This document shows, piece by piece, positions 9,023 through 17,583 of a stretch of 21,963 nt of DNA (its first letter is position 1; every line of letters starts with the position of its first letter). A model generated the notes under the pieces. It searched no databases. It saw only the letters and a program-made list of their open reading frames with translations, and was not told the DNA's origin. Source of the DNA: Gnetum montanum (Eukaryota > Streptophyta > Gnetopsida > Gnetales > Gnetaceae); assembly GCA_015680685.1 (NCBI GenBank), contig MNCI01030148.1, forward strand, positions 2,690 to 24,652, read 5' to 3'. A program made the translations under genes and the position numbers.

Positions 9023-11122
9023 TTAGCATAGGTGGCCATCTCCCCCATGACTGAGTTGTGAGGGAGAGATCCGAAGTAGTGAGCGCCTATTTGAATTTCT
9101 AAGCAGTGCCCAACTTCTCCAAATTGATGATCTTAAATTCAGGGTTGGAAGTTGGCGACGCTCACGTTCCAGTGTATCTATGCCACGGTTGTTGGCATGA
9201 GTTTCCTCAGTTCGTTCCATGCATATTTGTTTGCTCTTATGAGAAGCTGTCAACCACGGGGTGTCTACTACTTCTTGTGTGGTTGCTACATACAGGCATC
9301 TTTGTTGCAGAGTTTCCTGGGCACACCTGTGACATGGAGACATTTCCTCCGTGTCATCACCCGATGAATCACTGTATGTGATGCATGGAACTATCCTCTT
9401 CTCGATCTTTCCACATATGTTTATCTTGGAGATTTCCAAGGAAAGATCACGGATCCTAAGGCATGCATCTACTGTGCTTAGCCATGCCCTTCCCATTATA
9501 ATTGGGAAGTCCCCTTCGTTGTTGTTAACATCGATCACTAGGAAGTCTGCTGGGTAGGACCAACCACACACAGTGGTGATAACGTCCTCCACCAAACCCA
9601 ATGGGATGGCAATGGACTGGTCTGCCAGCTCCAGTTGAATGTTGCTCTTCTTAAGTTGGGGCAGGTTCCAGGCGTGATACATCTTTCGCGAAATTAAGTT
9701 GACTCCGGAACCTGAGTCAAGAAGAGCTCGATGTGGCGCATTCCCAGCGATCTGCAAATGAATAAAGGGACTCCCAGGGTCAGTTAGTTTCCTGGGAAGG
9801 TGGCCTACCTTGATCCAGTCAGTTACGGTATGTGTTAGCATAACCGTATGCGTTACATTCCCTTGGACTGAAGGGTGCTCCGAAGTGTTAGTAGTTAGAG
9901 GCCTATACATATACCCGTCCGCTTGTTGTTGCGAGAGCCTATCCGGGCTCCTAGTTCTGAAAAAGGGTCTCCTTTTTGTACAGTTATCGCCAGAACTAGT
10001 GTCCGGTTGGATATTTACACTCTGAATATTTACAGATCTCGCGGCGTGACGTTGCTGCGGTTGGGTAGGTAATTCCCCTTGCATTGTTGGAGCAGGAGGT
10101 GTTATGGGAACTACTTGAGGAAAAGGTGCGGGTGGAGTTAGAGGATGGACAGAATGTGGAATGTCTCCCGGAGGAGAAGGAGTCCTTCTGAAGTACTCCC
10201 GAGCGTAGTAGTGACGGCGTGGAGTGTGACTCATAGCGTCACCTGGAGAAACTGGCTGCTGCACATAATAACCATAAGGATCAGGCTGCCGGTAAGGGTA
10301 TCGATGTGTCGGCTGTGGCATCCCCCATGACTGTGGGTATTGCCACTGCTGATGTTGTTCGATGGGCTGCGGAGGTGTTCCACTTGGATAATACGTCAAG
10401 GGTTGGTGGAACTGCCTCGGGTTACCTTGTGGATAAGGTAACCTTCTGGGTGTTTGCCGTTGATTAAGTCTTGGATTTAATGCATACACCACAGACTCCT
10501 GCAGATGTGAGATGATTGGACAACATCCCTTAGGATGGTCATAATAGTAGACCTCACATCTACCATCATTGTTTGAATCCCAATTTTTAGCCTCATCGGA
10601 GTTAGAAATTTTTCCCTTACCCTTGTTATGTGCAGGGTTAGAGTTTCTCCGCTTGATTTTTCCTTTGTCACTACTTTGCTCATCCTTAGACTCTTCTACA
10701 ATTTTCAAAACTGTTTCTATTCTTGAGTCTAAAGAATCCCACATTTGGTCTACCTTAGCCAATACCTCCGTTGTTAACTTCTGGATTGGCACGGTCTTAC
10801 TGTTCACCAACTCTTCGAGTGGTGACTCATCCTCCTCATCATAGAATTTCACTCCCTTCTTGCGAAGGGAGGGATCACAGTTGTATTCCTCCGCACTTTC
10901 TCTTTTACGTAGCTCACCCTCTTCTTGCGCTACTTGTTCCAACAAAACTTCAACTTCATGGGCTCTTAGTTGGGAAAGTCTCCCTTGGGCATAAGTCCCA
11001 AGAGTCCTTCTCGTTTCATTTTGTAGCCCATTCACGAGGTGGCGAAGTTGATCCCGTCTAGCGTACCCATGGCCCAGGCAACGATGTAACAATGTGTAGT
11101 AATGGGCCATGGCAGCATCCAA
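9023..11122 (-). CDS. Gag C-terminal region and aspartic protease fused to pol tail
   Basis: One uninterrupted frame of 699 codons (open from about 11155; the listed start is a TTG, and the true start is the gag ATG upstream). The first 110 residues are charged and helical, probably the end of capsid. A Lys/Asp-rich part follows, then a Pro/Gln/Tyr-rich part at about residues 215-350. The protease lies at about 450-560, with catalytic ALLDSGSGVNLIS (Asp469) and the second signature IIMGRAW near residue 544, the retropepsin layout of Ty3/gypsy. No CCHC zinc knuckle is visible. About 100 residues of linker then lead into RRSLLRISPSQLSHGGDGHLC-like sequence, which is the C-terminus of pol in the other copies. 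Reverse transcriptase, RNase H and integrase are missing. Gag would package RNA and the protease would process the particle in the cytoplasm. Confidence 0.85.
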   Translation of the reverse strand: MDAAMAHYYTLLHRCLGHGYARRDQLRHLVNGLQNETRRTLGTYAQGRLSQLRAHEVEVLLEQVAQEEGELRKRESAEEYNCDPSLRKKGVKFYDEEDESPLEELVNSKTVPIQKLTTEVLAKVDQMWDSLDSRIETVLKIVEESKDEQSSDKGKIKRRNSNPAHNKGKGKISNSDEAKNWDSNNDGRCEVYYYDHPKGCCPIISHLQESVVYALNPRLNQRQTPRRLPYPQGNPRQFHQPLTYYPSGTPPQPIEQHQQWQYPQSWGMPQPTHRYPYRQPDPYGYYVQQPVSPGDAMSHTPRRHYYAREYFRRTPSPPGDIPHSVHPLTPPAPFPQVVPITPPAPTMQGELPTQPQQRHAARSVNIQSVNIQPDTSSGDNCTKRRPFFRTRSPDRLSQQQADGYMYRPLTTNTSEHPSVQGNVTHTVMLTHTVTDWIKVGHLPRKLTDPGSPFIHLQIAGNAPHRALLDSGSGVNLISRKMYHAWNLPQLKKSNIQLELADQSIAIPLGLVEDVITTVCGWSYPADFLVIDVNNNEGDFPIIMGRAWLSTVDACLRIRDLSLEISKINICGKIEKRIVPCITYSDSSGDDTEEMSPCHRCAQETLQQRCLYVATTQEVVDTPWLTASHKSKQICMERTEETHANNRGIDTLERERRQLPTLNLRSSIWRSWALLRNSNRRSLLRISPSQLSHGGDGHLC

Positions 11123-12366
11123 GGATTCATAAGCTCCTTGTTTCCAGCCTTGGATCTACTTATGCAAATTGGACACTCTGGAGTAGTCTGATATTTGTTG
11201 TTGAATAATTCGAGCATCGTACTCCACCTCCTGATGGTTTCCAGTTCTAAGGACCGGTACCAACTTTCTGCCTCTTTAGTGAGTGTCCTTAGGAACAACT
11301 TGAGTTTCTACCACTCATTATCAATGTTCTGCAAGGCGCAGGCATCGTGGAATGCCTGTAAATGATGTTGAGGATCAGCGTTGTATCCCCCTTCAAAACA
11401 TGGGATATTATTTATGTCCAAATGCTTGATCCTACTGTCCCTTAAATGCCTTGTGGGAATTCTAACTGCCTCTCTAATATCAAACATGCTTCGGGTTGCG
11501 AATAGGGGTTCGTCATGATCATCTCTTTCATGACGTCTATGATGCCTACGTGGTGGTTCCCTATTCTCCCTACGTCCTTTCCCTTGTCCTAACTTCTCTT
11601 GATCTTCTTGTCGAGGCATTTCATCTCTTTTACCTTTACTCTCCACGTTATGCTCATGGTGGCTGCACCCAGATGTGGAAGAAGAGGATGAATGATGAGA
11701 TGAAGGAGAAGAAGAAGGGGATCCATCACCATGGTGATGTTTCTTACCTTCTCTTCGGCTGCTTCGGCCCTGATCGTTGTAACGATCCAAATGTCTGTCA
11801 TTAGTGTGAGTGATTGTTCCTACCGTGAACCGCTGGTGCTCATGGGGATCAAAGCCTGGAATATGTATCGTTGATCTAAGGCCCTGATGCCTTACCTCTT
11901 CACTAGCATGAGGAGGAGGAACATCATTTCCTAAGAAACCCATTGTGAGGGGTTCCTTGTCTCCTATTTCACTAATGACATGGGAAACCTTGCCCTTCAA
12001 TAGTGAATGTTGGCTCTCCTTCCTTGCATCCCGAATACGTTGGACCTTTGTGGGACGATAATCCCTTATGTCATAATCATCCAAAACATATTCAACAAGT
12101 AGCTCATGCATGCCAAACTGTACCAAAGCATGGGAAAGCATGTTGGGAGCGGATCGATCTGGGGGTAACACGATGTTACCTTGCATGTCCTGCCACCGTA
12201 GTTGCTCATCTTGATGGAAAACAAAGGTAAAATCTGGCACATACTCATCGAGATGAGTATATGTGATTTTAGACTGTTGAGGACATGGTTGATCTCGGTT
12301 ATGCGTATGATTATGACTTTCTCCTGTATTGTCCTTAGGTGAGTTGATTTCGTGAGAAGAAGCCAT
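11032..12366 (-). pseudogene. Gag N-terminal region, one stop and one frameshift
   Basis: The ATG at 12366 begins MASSHEINSPKDN and runs 352 codons to TAG at 11308-11310. The frame continues open to 11032, but the downstream gag-protease frame is a different one, open from 11155. A single frameshift therefore lies between about 11155 and 11034. Residues 200-285 are a Ser/His/Arg/Glu-rich low-complexity linker. From about residue 313 comes the capsid-like core, ending NIDNEW, then the stop, then KLKLFLRTLTKEAESWYRSL, typical of the retrotransposon gag domain. The TAG sits where a Gln (CAG) would be a natural ancestor. With the stop and shift, full gag-protease cannot be made by ordinary translation from this copy. 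Confidence 0.8.
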
Positions 12367-12493
12367 TTCTAATGGTGTGCTAATTTTACCGTTATTTATG
12401 TTCTTGATTAACTAATTAACCCTAAGGTTCGTTTTAAGCTCACAACGATGTGAGTGATATCCCTTATGTTCAATTGGCGAAAAACACACTTAG
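12367..12493 (-). other. Element 5' leader
   Basis: About 127 bp between the primer site and the gag ATG. Short leader without a conserved frame. A packaging signal would be expected here but none can be pointed out. Confidence 0.5.
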
Positions 12494-12511
12494 TCCTTGG
12501 CAACAGCACCA
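12494..12511 (-). promoter_or_regulatory. Primer binding site, tRNA-Asp-like
   Basis: On the minus strand TGGTGCTGTTGCCAAGGA begins one base after the LTR end. Plant Athila/Tat-type elements commonly use TGGCGCCGTTGCC, complementary to the tRNA-Asp 3' end. This site matches apart from C-to-T-type changes, consistent with decay of methylated cytosines. Confidence 0.75.
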
Positions 12512-13250
12512 ATGATGAGTGGTGAGGTACCCCTACACTCAACCATATGAATACGAGCGTGCACACGCGATCCGGTCGAACTCCGCAGACTAAATGCCTT
12601 AACACCACAAGAAACACTTGGGGTTAATCGTTCGTTGTCTTCCCAGGCTTGCTTGTAGGTGTCACGGTGTATGGTTAAGCAAGTCTGAGGTATATGATTT
12701 TTTTGGTATTTTTGGGTTTATCTTCTATGCTATCAAGGGAAGGGTTGAGAAAACTAAACTAACTCTAACTAATGTCCTAAGTCTAAATTAACTAGCGTCA
12801 GCATCCATTCCCACTTACCGGACACACCCTGAACTATGCAATTGTGGCTTACCAAACGCTAATCGCTACTGGGATTGCCACAGGTAACGCAAGTGCTCGA
12901 AGTGGTCGTACTGAGGCACCTATTTAGCCTAAGTGTGATAAGCAGCCGATTCCTTGATTAGCCGTACACGTCCGTAGACGCTCGTAACCAAGTCATACTT
13001 GTACGCACTAGGAAAGCAGTAAATAAACAACAATAAATAAAACCACGTGCTGCAAGGTTTATCCAATCAAGTTCATCTTTATTGCCATACACAACTTGGG
13101 TTCAAGTTATAAGTTTCTCGAATAAAGAGCCGTTCACTCTAGGACTCCTACTACGGGCACATGGGAAAAAATTCTAACTCTGGAGTGATCAATCTGCCAG
13201 AGCTTCGCTACTTCTAGCCAGAATTGGGAAATGAGGGGAGTGCCGCCTCT

Positions 13251-13258
13251 TATTTATA
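13251..13258 (-). promoter_or_regulatory. LTR TATA box
   Basis: TATAAATA on the minus strand, 15-85 bp downstream of the palindrome cluster in element sense. The same box is found in the 3' LTR (6944-6951) and the solo LTR (18313-18320), each followed by AGAGG or a similar sequence. Conservation in three copies supports it as the element promoter core. Confidence 0.7.
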
Positions 13259-13273
13259 GATATGGCGGCGGAC

Positions 13274-13334
13274 CGCGATATCGCGTACGCGATATTGCAT
13301 GGGATGCGATATCGCGGCGGCCGCGATATCGCGG
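13274..13334. promoter_or_regulatory. Array of CGCGATATCGCG palindromes upstream of TATA
   Basis: Four copies: CGCGATATCGCG at 13274-13285, a decayed copy at 13288-13299, TGCGATATCGCG at 13305-13316, and a perfect 14-bp palindrome CCGCGATATCGCGG at 13321-13334. Starts are spaced 14-17 bp apart. A GCGGCCGC site at 13317-13324 bridges the last two. The 3' LTR has three copies and the solo LTR three, two of them perfect. Symmetric repeated sites next to a TATA box suggest binding of a dimeric factor, which is inference. Confidence 0.6.
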
Positions 13335-13358
13335 CACAGTGCATGTAGCGTCTCATCA

Positions 13359-13566
13359 GTTACAAAAATGTTCTAAACCTAAATAATGTATTCAAGTTCG
13401 GCTTTTATAAGATATAAGGTTACTAATTTTGGGCTACAAATTTCTACCATGATTGCTGACAAATTGGTATTGTTTGCAAGTGTAACAGCCCATTATTACT
13501 AGCATAGTTATCCACTTGTGATAAGTTTTAACACCCCATGGCCATCAAAACATACTAGATACTAAA
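13359..13566. repeat. 208-bp flank repeat, copy 2 (right flank of insertion)
   Basis: Host DNA immediately outside the 5' LTR, starting with the presumed target site GTTAC (13359-13363). It matches 6240-6447 with four substitutions. Host sequence continues past 13566 without a break, so this is the genuine right flank. Confidence 0.8.
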
Positions 13567-13582
13567 AATAGTAAATAGACTT

Positions 13583-13781
13583 CTATGACTACATTGGCTT
13601 CACCTCAACTACACTAGTCTTGGAGAGCTATGCTAGCATAGTTGAAATCTACTAGGAACTATGGTGACTACACTAGCCATGGGAAGATTGCCAAGAGTTT
13701 GTGATGACTACACTAGCCATGCTACAACTACTAGAAATTGTGGTGACTATGCTAGCCATTGCTAGGAAAATGGAAAACACA
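13583..13781. repeat. Short minisatellite, period about 40 bp
   Basis: Units starting GGTGACTACACTAGCCAT at 13663, GATGACTACACTAGCCAT at 13703 and GGTGACTATGCTAGCCAT at 13742 are spaced 40 and 39 bp apart. More diverged related units lie at about 13583-13650. Unit interiors vary, so the array is old. Confidence 0.65.
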
Positions 13782-15635
13782 ACAACTCCACCACTAGTAT
13801 GTGTAGCTCTAGCGTAGTCGAGGCCATAACCACCATAAAACCCATGAAAATGCTAAACTTGGTAGTCCCCAAGGTAGTTTTAGCCTTCCCAAGCCAAAAT
13901 ATAGACATAACATTACTTTTTCACTTATATTGTAAGGTAGTAGCAACTTATGAGGCATTTTTTAGCCTCAAAAAGTTAAAGAATGCAAAATTGTAGCTCA
14001 TGGATCACAAACCTTACATTTACAATAAAATCATGCATCAAGTTGGATGGTGAAGGTTATAGGTTACAACATGAATTTTCTTGATGATGTTTTAGTCGAT
14101 AGCTACCTCCTTGATATCTACTAGTGTCATCATTCCCTACCTCCTTGGTTGTTGATGGTACCACTAGCGCCATTGATGCCTACCTCCTAGCAAATAGAAA
14201 AATTTTCATCAAGTGATGAAAAATTTTAAATTTTTCTATTAATTGATAGAAATTTAAAAAAAAATATGTCAAATTCAGAGCTAGATAATTTAATTATCAA
14301 AATGCAAAAAAATAACACATAAGACACTTTGATGAAGTGGTAACAATTTTGGTAAAAGTTTTGTAATTAAGCATACTTGTCATGGAGTGGTACTAAGATG
14401 GATGATCTCTCAAGAAGTCTCATCTTCCATGCCCAAAGTTTTGGACTTTCAAAGCCATAATTTTTTATTTTGGAAGACTTTTTCAATGAATGAAGATTCA
14501 TGTCTACAAATTTCAACCTCTTTATATAATGGCTAAGTCAAATCTACTCCATAGAGCTTCAAAACTTAGATTTTACTCCTTGCCCAACAAGATGCCTTAA
14601 GACCCTTCAAGGCTTAATTTTAGCATAACTTGAGCAAATGATGCCTATTTCTAACATATGAATAATCATTTCTAACATTTTTCATCCTTCTAAACTCAAT
14701 GGTGAGGTCAAATTTATCATTTAGGTATTTGAAAAATAGGTGATATCTTAAACTATGCCTTAAGAGACCATAACTTAGAATGAATAACCATGCCTAATAA
14801 TTTAATTTTTTGGATTAATAGATTTAAATTATTGGGCCATCTTGGACTTTAGGATTAGATGCTTAGCCTATGCTAATATTTAGTCTTAGATCAGTAACCC
14901 TTGATGTATCATTAGTTGCACTACCAAAGTTAGTGTCTTAAGAGGGGTAGAAAGGTCATTAAGAGTCTAGGTAATGTAGCTAGTTGTTACTAACCCAAAA
15001 TTAATTGGAGAATCAATTTGATGAACCCAAATAATCAAGAAGATACATACCAATTCATCTTATAATCAAATCATGTATTAGATTGATCATCATGGAGAAT
15101 CATAATCTTGTTTTAACAAGGTGTATGATACCCATGAGGAGAAATAACCCAAGAGTAAATTCAAGAATAAGAATGAAAGTTACAACATACAATGTGCTTA
15201 CAAGATTTCTAGCTAGTGAAAAATAATACCTACTATGTCCATAATGACCTTGGACTGGCATAAGTATCAATACCCATGCATCTTAATAGAGTTACAAGAT
15301 TTTGATGCTAATATCTTATGCCTACAAGAAGTCTTACCATGGGAGTGATTATACTAATTCCAATAGAATTTGGAAAAGACATAATACTGAAATATTTACA
15401 AGAAAAAATATTCATAAGGAATCTCTTCTTTCAAGTCATATAGATTAGCCTATTGCAGAAATCACAATATGGATGATTGCACGATCTTTTACAAATAAGC
15501 CAATTTCATAATCCAAAAATAAAATCTAGTCATTGAAGAATCAATCCAAACATGAAGTACAAGTTTAAATGATCTTCCAGTAATAGCAACTATGTCAAAA
15601 ATGCAAGATTCCTTACGAATAACAAAGAAGAAAAA
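13782..15635. other. AT-rich DNA without a recognisable gene
   Basis: No convincing coding frame. A 65-codon plus-strand frame (13799-13996) has no family resemblance. An AT-rich hairpin at 14194-14239 is listed separately. The right edge, near 15635, is where similarity to the pol-copy 3' tract begins, so the minus-strand pol copy seems truncated there without an LTR. Confidence 0.5.
14194..14239. repeat. Nested AT-rich hairpin
   Basis: The outer arms ATAGAAAAATTT (14194-14205) and AAATTTTTCTAT (14228-14239) are exact reverse complements. Inside them TTTTCATCA (14203-14211) and TGATGAAAA (14214-14222) form a 9-bp stem with a 2-base loop. Almost all 46 bases can pair. A further small stem follows to about 14252. 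Confidence 0.6.
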
Positions 15636-15766
15636 ATGACGTAAGAAAAAATAAACAAGGGAAAATATATAAAATAAGTTGTAAAATAGTCAAGAAAATT
15701 AAAAATGTATAAAGAATGGTATAAAACAAAAAAATTTAAAAATTGATAAGCTATCACAAAATCCTA
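15636..15766 (-). repeat. T-rich tract after the pol stop, copy 2
   Basis: A-rich in plus sense, with TTGTAAAA-like units, directly after the minus-strand pol stop at 15767. It is the counterpart of 8850-9012 and 21680-21865, more decayed. Family similarity ends at about 15635. Confidence 0.6.
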
Positions 15767-17578
15767 TCATGGATGGCCATCTCCACCACAATTGAGTTGG
15801 AAGAAGAAGACCTAAAAGATAGAATGTGCTTGGCCATGGATTGAGGTGTTCTTGCCACTAGTTACCCTTGATTCTAGAAAAGGTTTCACTTGTTGAACGT
15901 TGACTAGCAGCCACTTGTTTGGCCTAGAAGGGTGGTAAATCATCATGGCCCTAGATGGAAACGTTGCATGAATAATATAAGGTCATTCCCATAGTGTTTT
16001 GAATTTCATGTGTTGAGGAACATGCATGAGATTCCACTAAAAAACCTTATCTCCTAGTTGGAATCTAACTTTCCTTATCTTTAAGTCATGATGTTGTTTG
16101 GTGTGTGCCTTGGGCACTTCATTCATGGATAGAGCTACTAATTAATTTTTTTCTAGCATATTTAATATCATTAATCTTTCTCTTTGGGCTAGCTTCAAAT
16201 CAAGGTCAAGTTTAGAAGCCATTGAAAGTGTACAAAGCTCTACTTGGATAGGAAGAGTTTGAAGTTTTTCATACACTAACTCATAAAGGGAATAACTTAT
16301 ATGAAGTTTCCATGTTGACCAATAAGCCCAAAGAGCATCATTTAGTTTTGTGCTCCAATATTTCTTGTATCTACTAACTTTATAGGTTAGTATTCTAGTT
16401 ATTTCTCTATTTGTGACTTCTACTTGAACATTAGCTTGGGGGTGGTATGGAGTTCTGATTTTGTGTTCTACCCCCAAGCATTACATGAGTTTCCAAAAAG
16501 TTGCACCTATAAAATATGTTCCATTATTATAAATTAGTGCCCTTGGCACACCAAACCTATTTACCACATTCTATTGTAAAAACTATGTTGTCATAAAGGA
16601 TGAATAGTTGGCAACAACATTAGCCTTAGTCCATTTTTTTAGTAGTAAACTATGACAATCATGTACATCTTTCCATTGAACATGGGGTTAATAGGCCCAT
16701 AGAAGTCAATGCCTCATAGATTGAAAGGTTTCAATGGTTAAATCCTCTATAGTTATCCCTCCACCTTATTGGCAATGTTCACACAATTAGGAGAACTAAT
16801 GAGCATCCCTAAAGATTGTTGGCCATTAATATCCTACCATTAGGATTTTAACAATCATCCTCCTCCTATCATAATGTCCTCCATAAGGACCCTTGTGAGC
16901 ATCTTGAAGGATTTGAAGTTGATCACTATTGGGCATGCACAATTATACCAAGCCATTGGTGCAAACCTTGTAAAGGTTGCCCTTGATCTCTTTGTAGTGT
17001 TTGGCCTAGTGAAGGAACTATTGTTTCTTCCTGGTATCCCATTCCTATGGCAGCTCTTGATTGAGTAGATAATAGAGGATTTCATCATACTAGTTGGAAT
17101 CTCTAGGATTCTAACCTTCAATAACTTTGACAAATAGGAGTTCATTTAGAAATTGGTTAAATAAAGGTCCTTCATCTTCTTTACTATCCCAATGTAACCA
17201 AGACAAGTGGTTATCGACCACATTCTTAATCCATTTTTTGTCCACCATAGTGAGATTGAACTCCTAGAGGATCACCAACCACCATATGACACAGGGGCTT
17301 ACCATTGATTTGTTCATGAGGAACCAAATCGCACTACGATCTGTGTGCACAAAAACTTAATATCCAAGCACATAATGCCTAAATTTCACTAAGGCATACA
17401 CCACTACCATGATTTCCTTTTTTGTGATGATGTAGTTTAATTGTGCACCTACAATTCTTTAGCTTGCATAATGGATATAATAGGTGTATCTTTGATCATC
17501 CAAGTGTGTAAGTATGGCTTCCAAAGCATAATTGGATGTGTTAATCATAATGTGAAATGGCCTGAACTAGTTAGGTGC

Positions 17579-17583
17579 ACATA
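17579..17583. repeat. Target-site duplication, left copy (ACATA)
   Basis: Five bases directly before the solo LTR start, matching 18387-18391. Confidence 0.9.

Larger units (their letters stand above)
6449..13358 (-). mobile_element. Non-autonomous Ty3/gypsy element with gag-protease only
   Basis: Element on the minus strand: 5' LTR 12513-13358, primer site 12494-12511, gag start at 12366, gag-protease frame to 9023, a 2-kb 3' region, a purine-tract motif at 7038-7050, and a 3' LTR 6449-7037 cut off at the N. Reverse transcriptase, RNase H and integrase are absent. The protease is followed by a linker of about 100 residues and then the same last residues that end pol in the two decayed pol copies at 15767 and 21666. 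This matches the known class of terminal-repeat retrotransposons keeping gag (TR-GAG type), with protease added. Mobilisation in trans by a pol-bearing relative is inferred. Confidence 0.85.
12513..13358 (-). repeat. 5' LTR, complete (846 bp)
   Basis: In plus sense it runs from TGATGAG at 12513 to CTCATCA at 13358, a 7-bp terminal inverted repeat with TG...CA ends. The inner end abuts the primer site and the outer end abuts GTTAC. In element sense it reads: terminal TGATGAG, a cluster of CG-rich palindromes (13274-13334), TATAAATA (13251-13258), an AATAAA on the minus strand at about 13078-13083, then the R/U5 part with blocks shared with the solo LTR at 17584. Promoter and polyadenylation functions are inferred from these motifs. 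Confidence 0.9.

Noticed and set aside
8811-9029. 72-codon minus-strand frame rich in Phe, Cys and Thr
   Set aside because: It is translation of the T-rich tandem tract and the AC microsatellite. The matching 118-codon frame at 21530-21886 has the same cause.
9106-10844. Several plus-strand frames of 60-91 codons
   Set aside because: They are antisense shadows of the gag-protease frame, which has clear protease motifs on the minus strand.
13274-13334. CRISPR-like or origin-type repeat array
   Set aside because: The repeats are short self-palindromes inside an LTR beside a TATA box, with no spacers of uniform length and no associated genes.
13567-15635. A 3' LTR for the minus pol arm
   Set aside because: I looked for the TGATGAG ends, the palindromes and the GAGGTACCCCTACACTC block and found none. 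Similarity to the family stops near 15635.
16855-17145. 96-codon minus-strand frame and its plus-strand partner at 16874-17068
   Set aside because: Both are off-frame readings of the integrase N-terminal region. The true pol frame there is interrupted by stops but matches the plus arm residue by residue.
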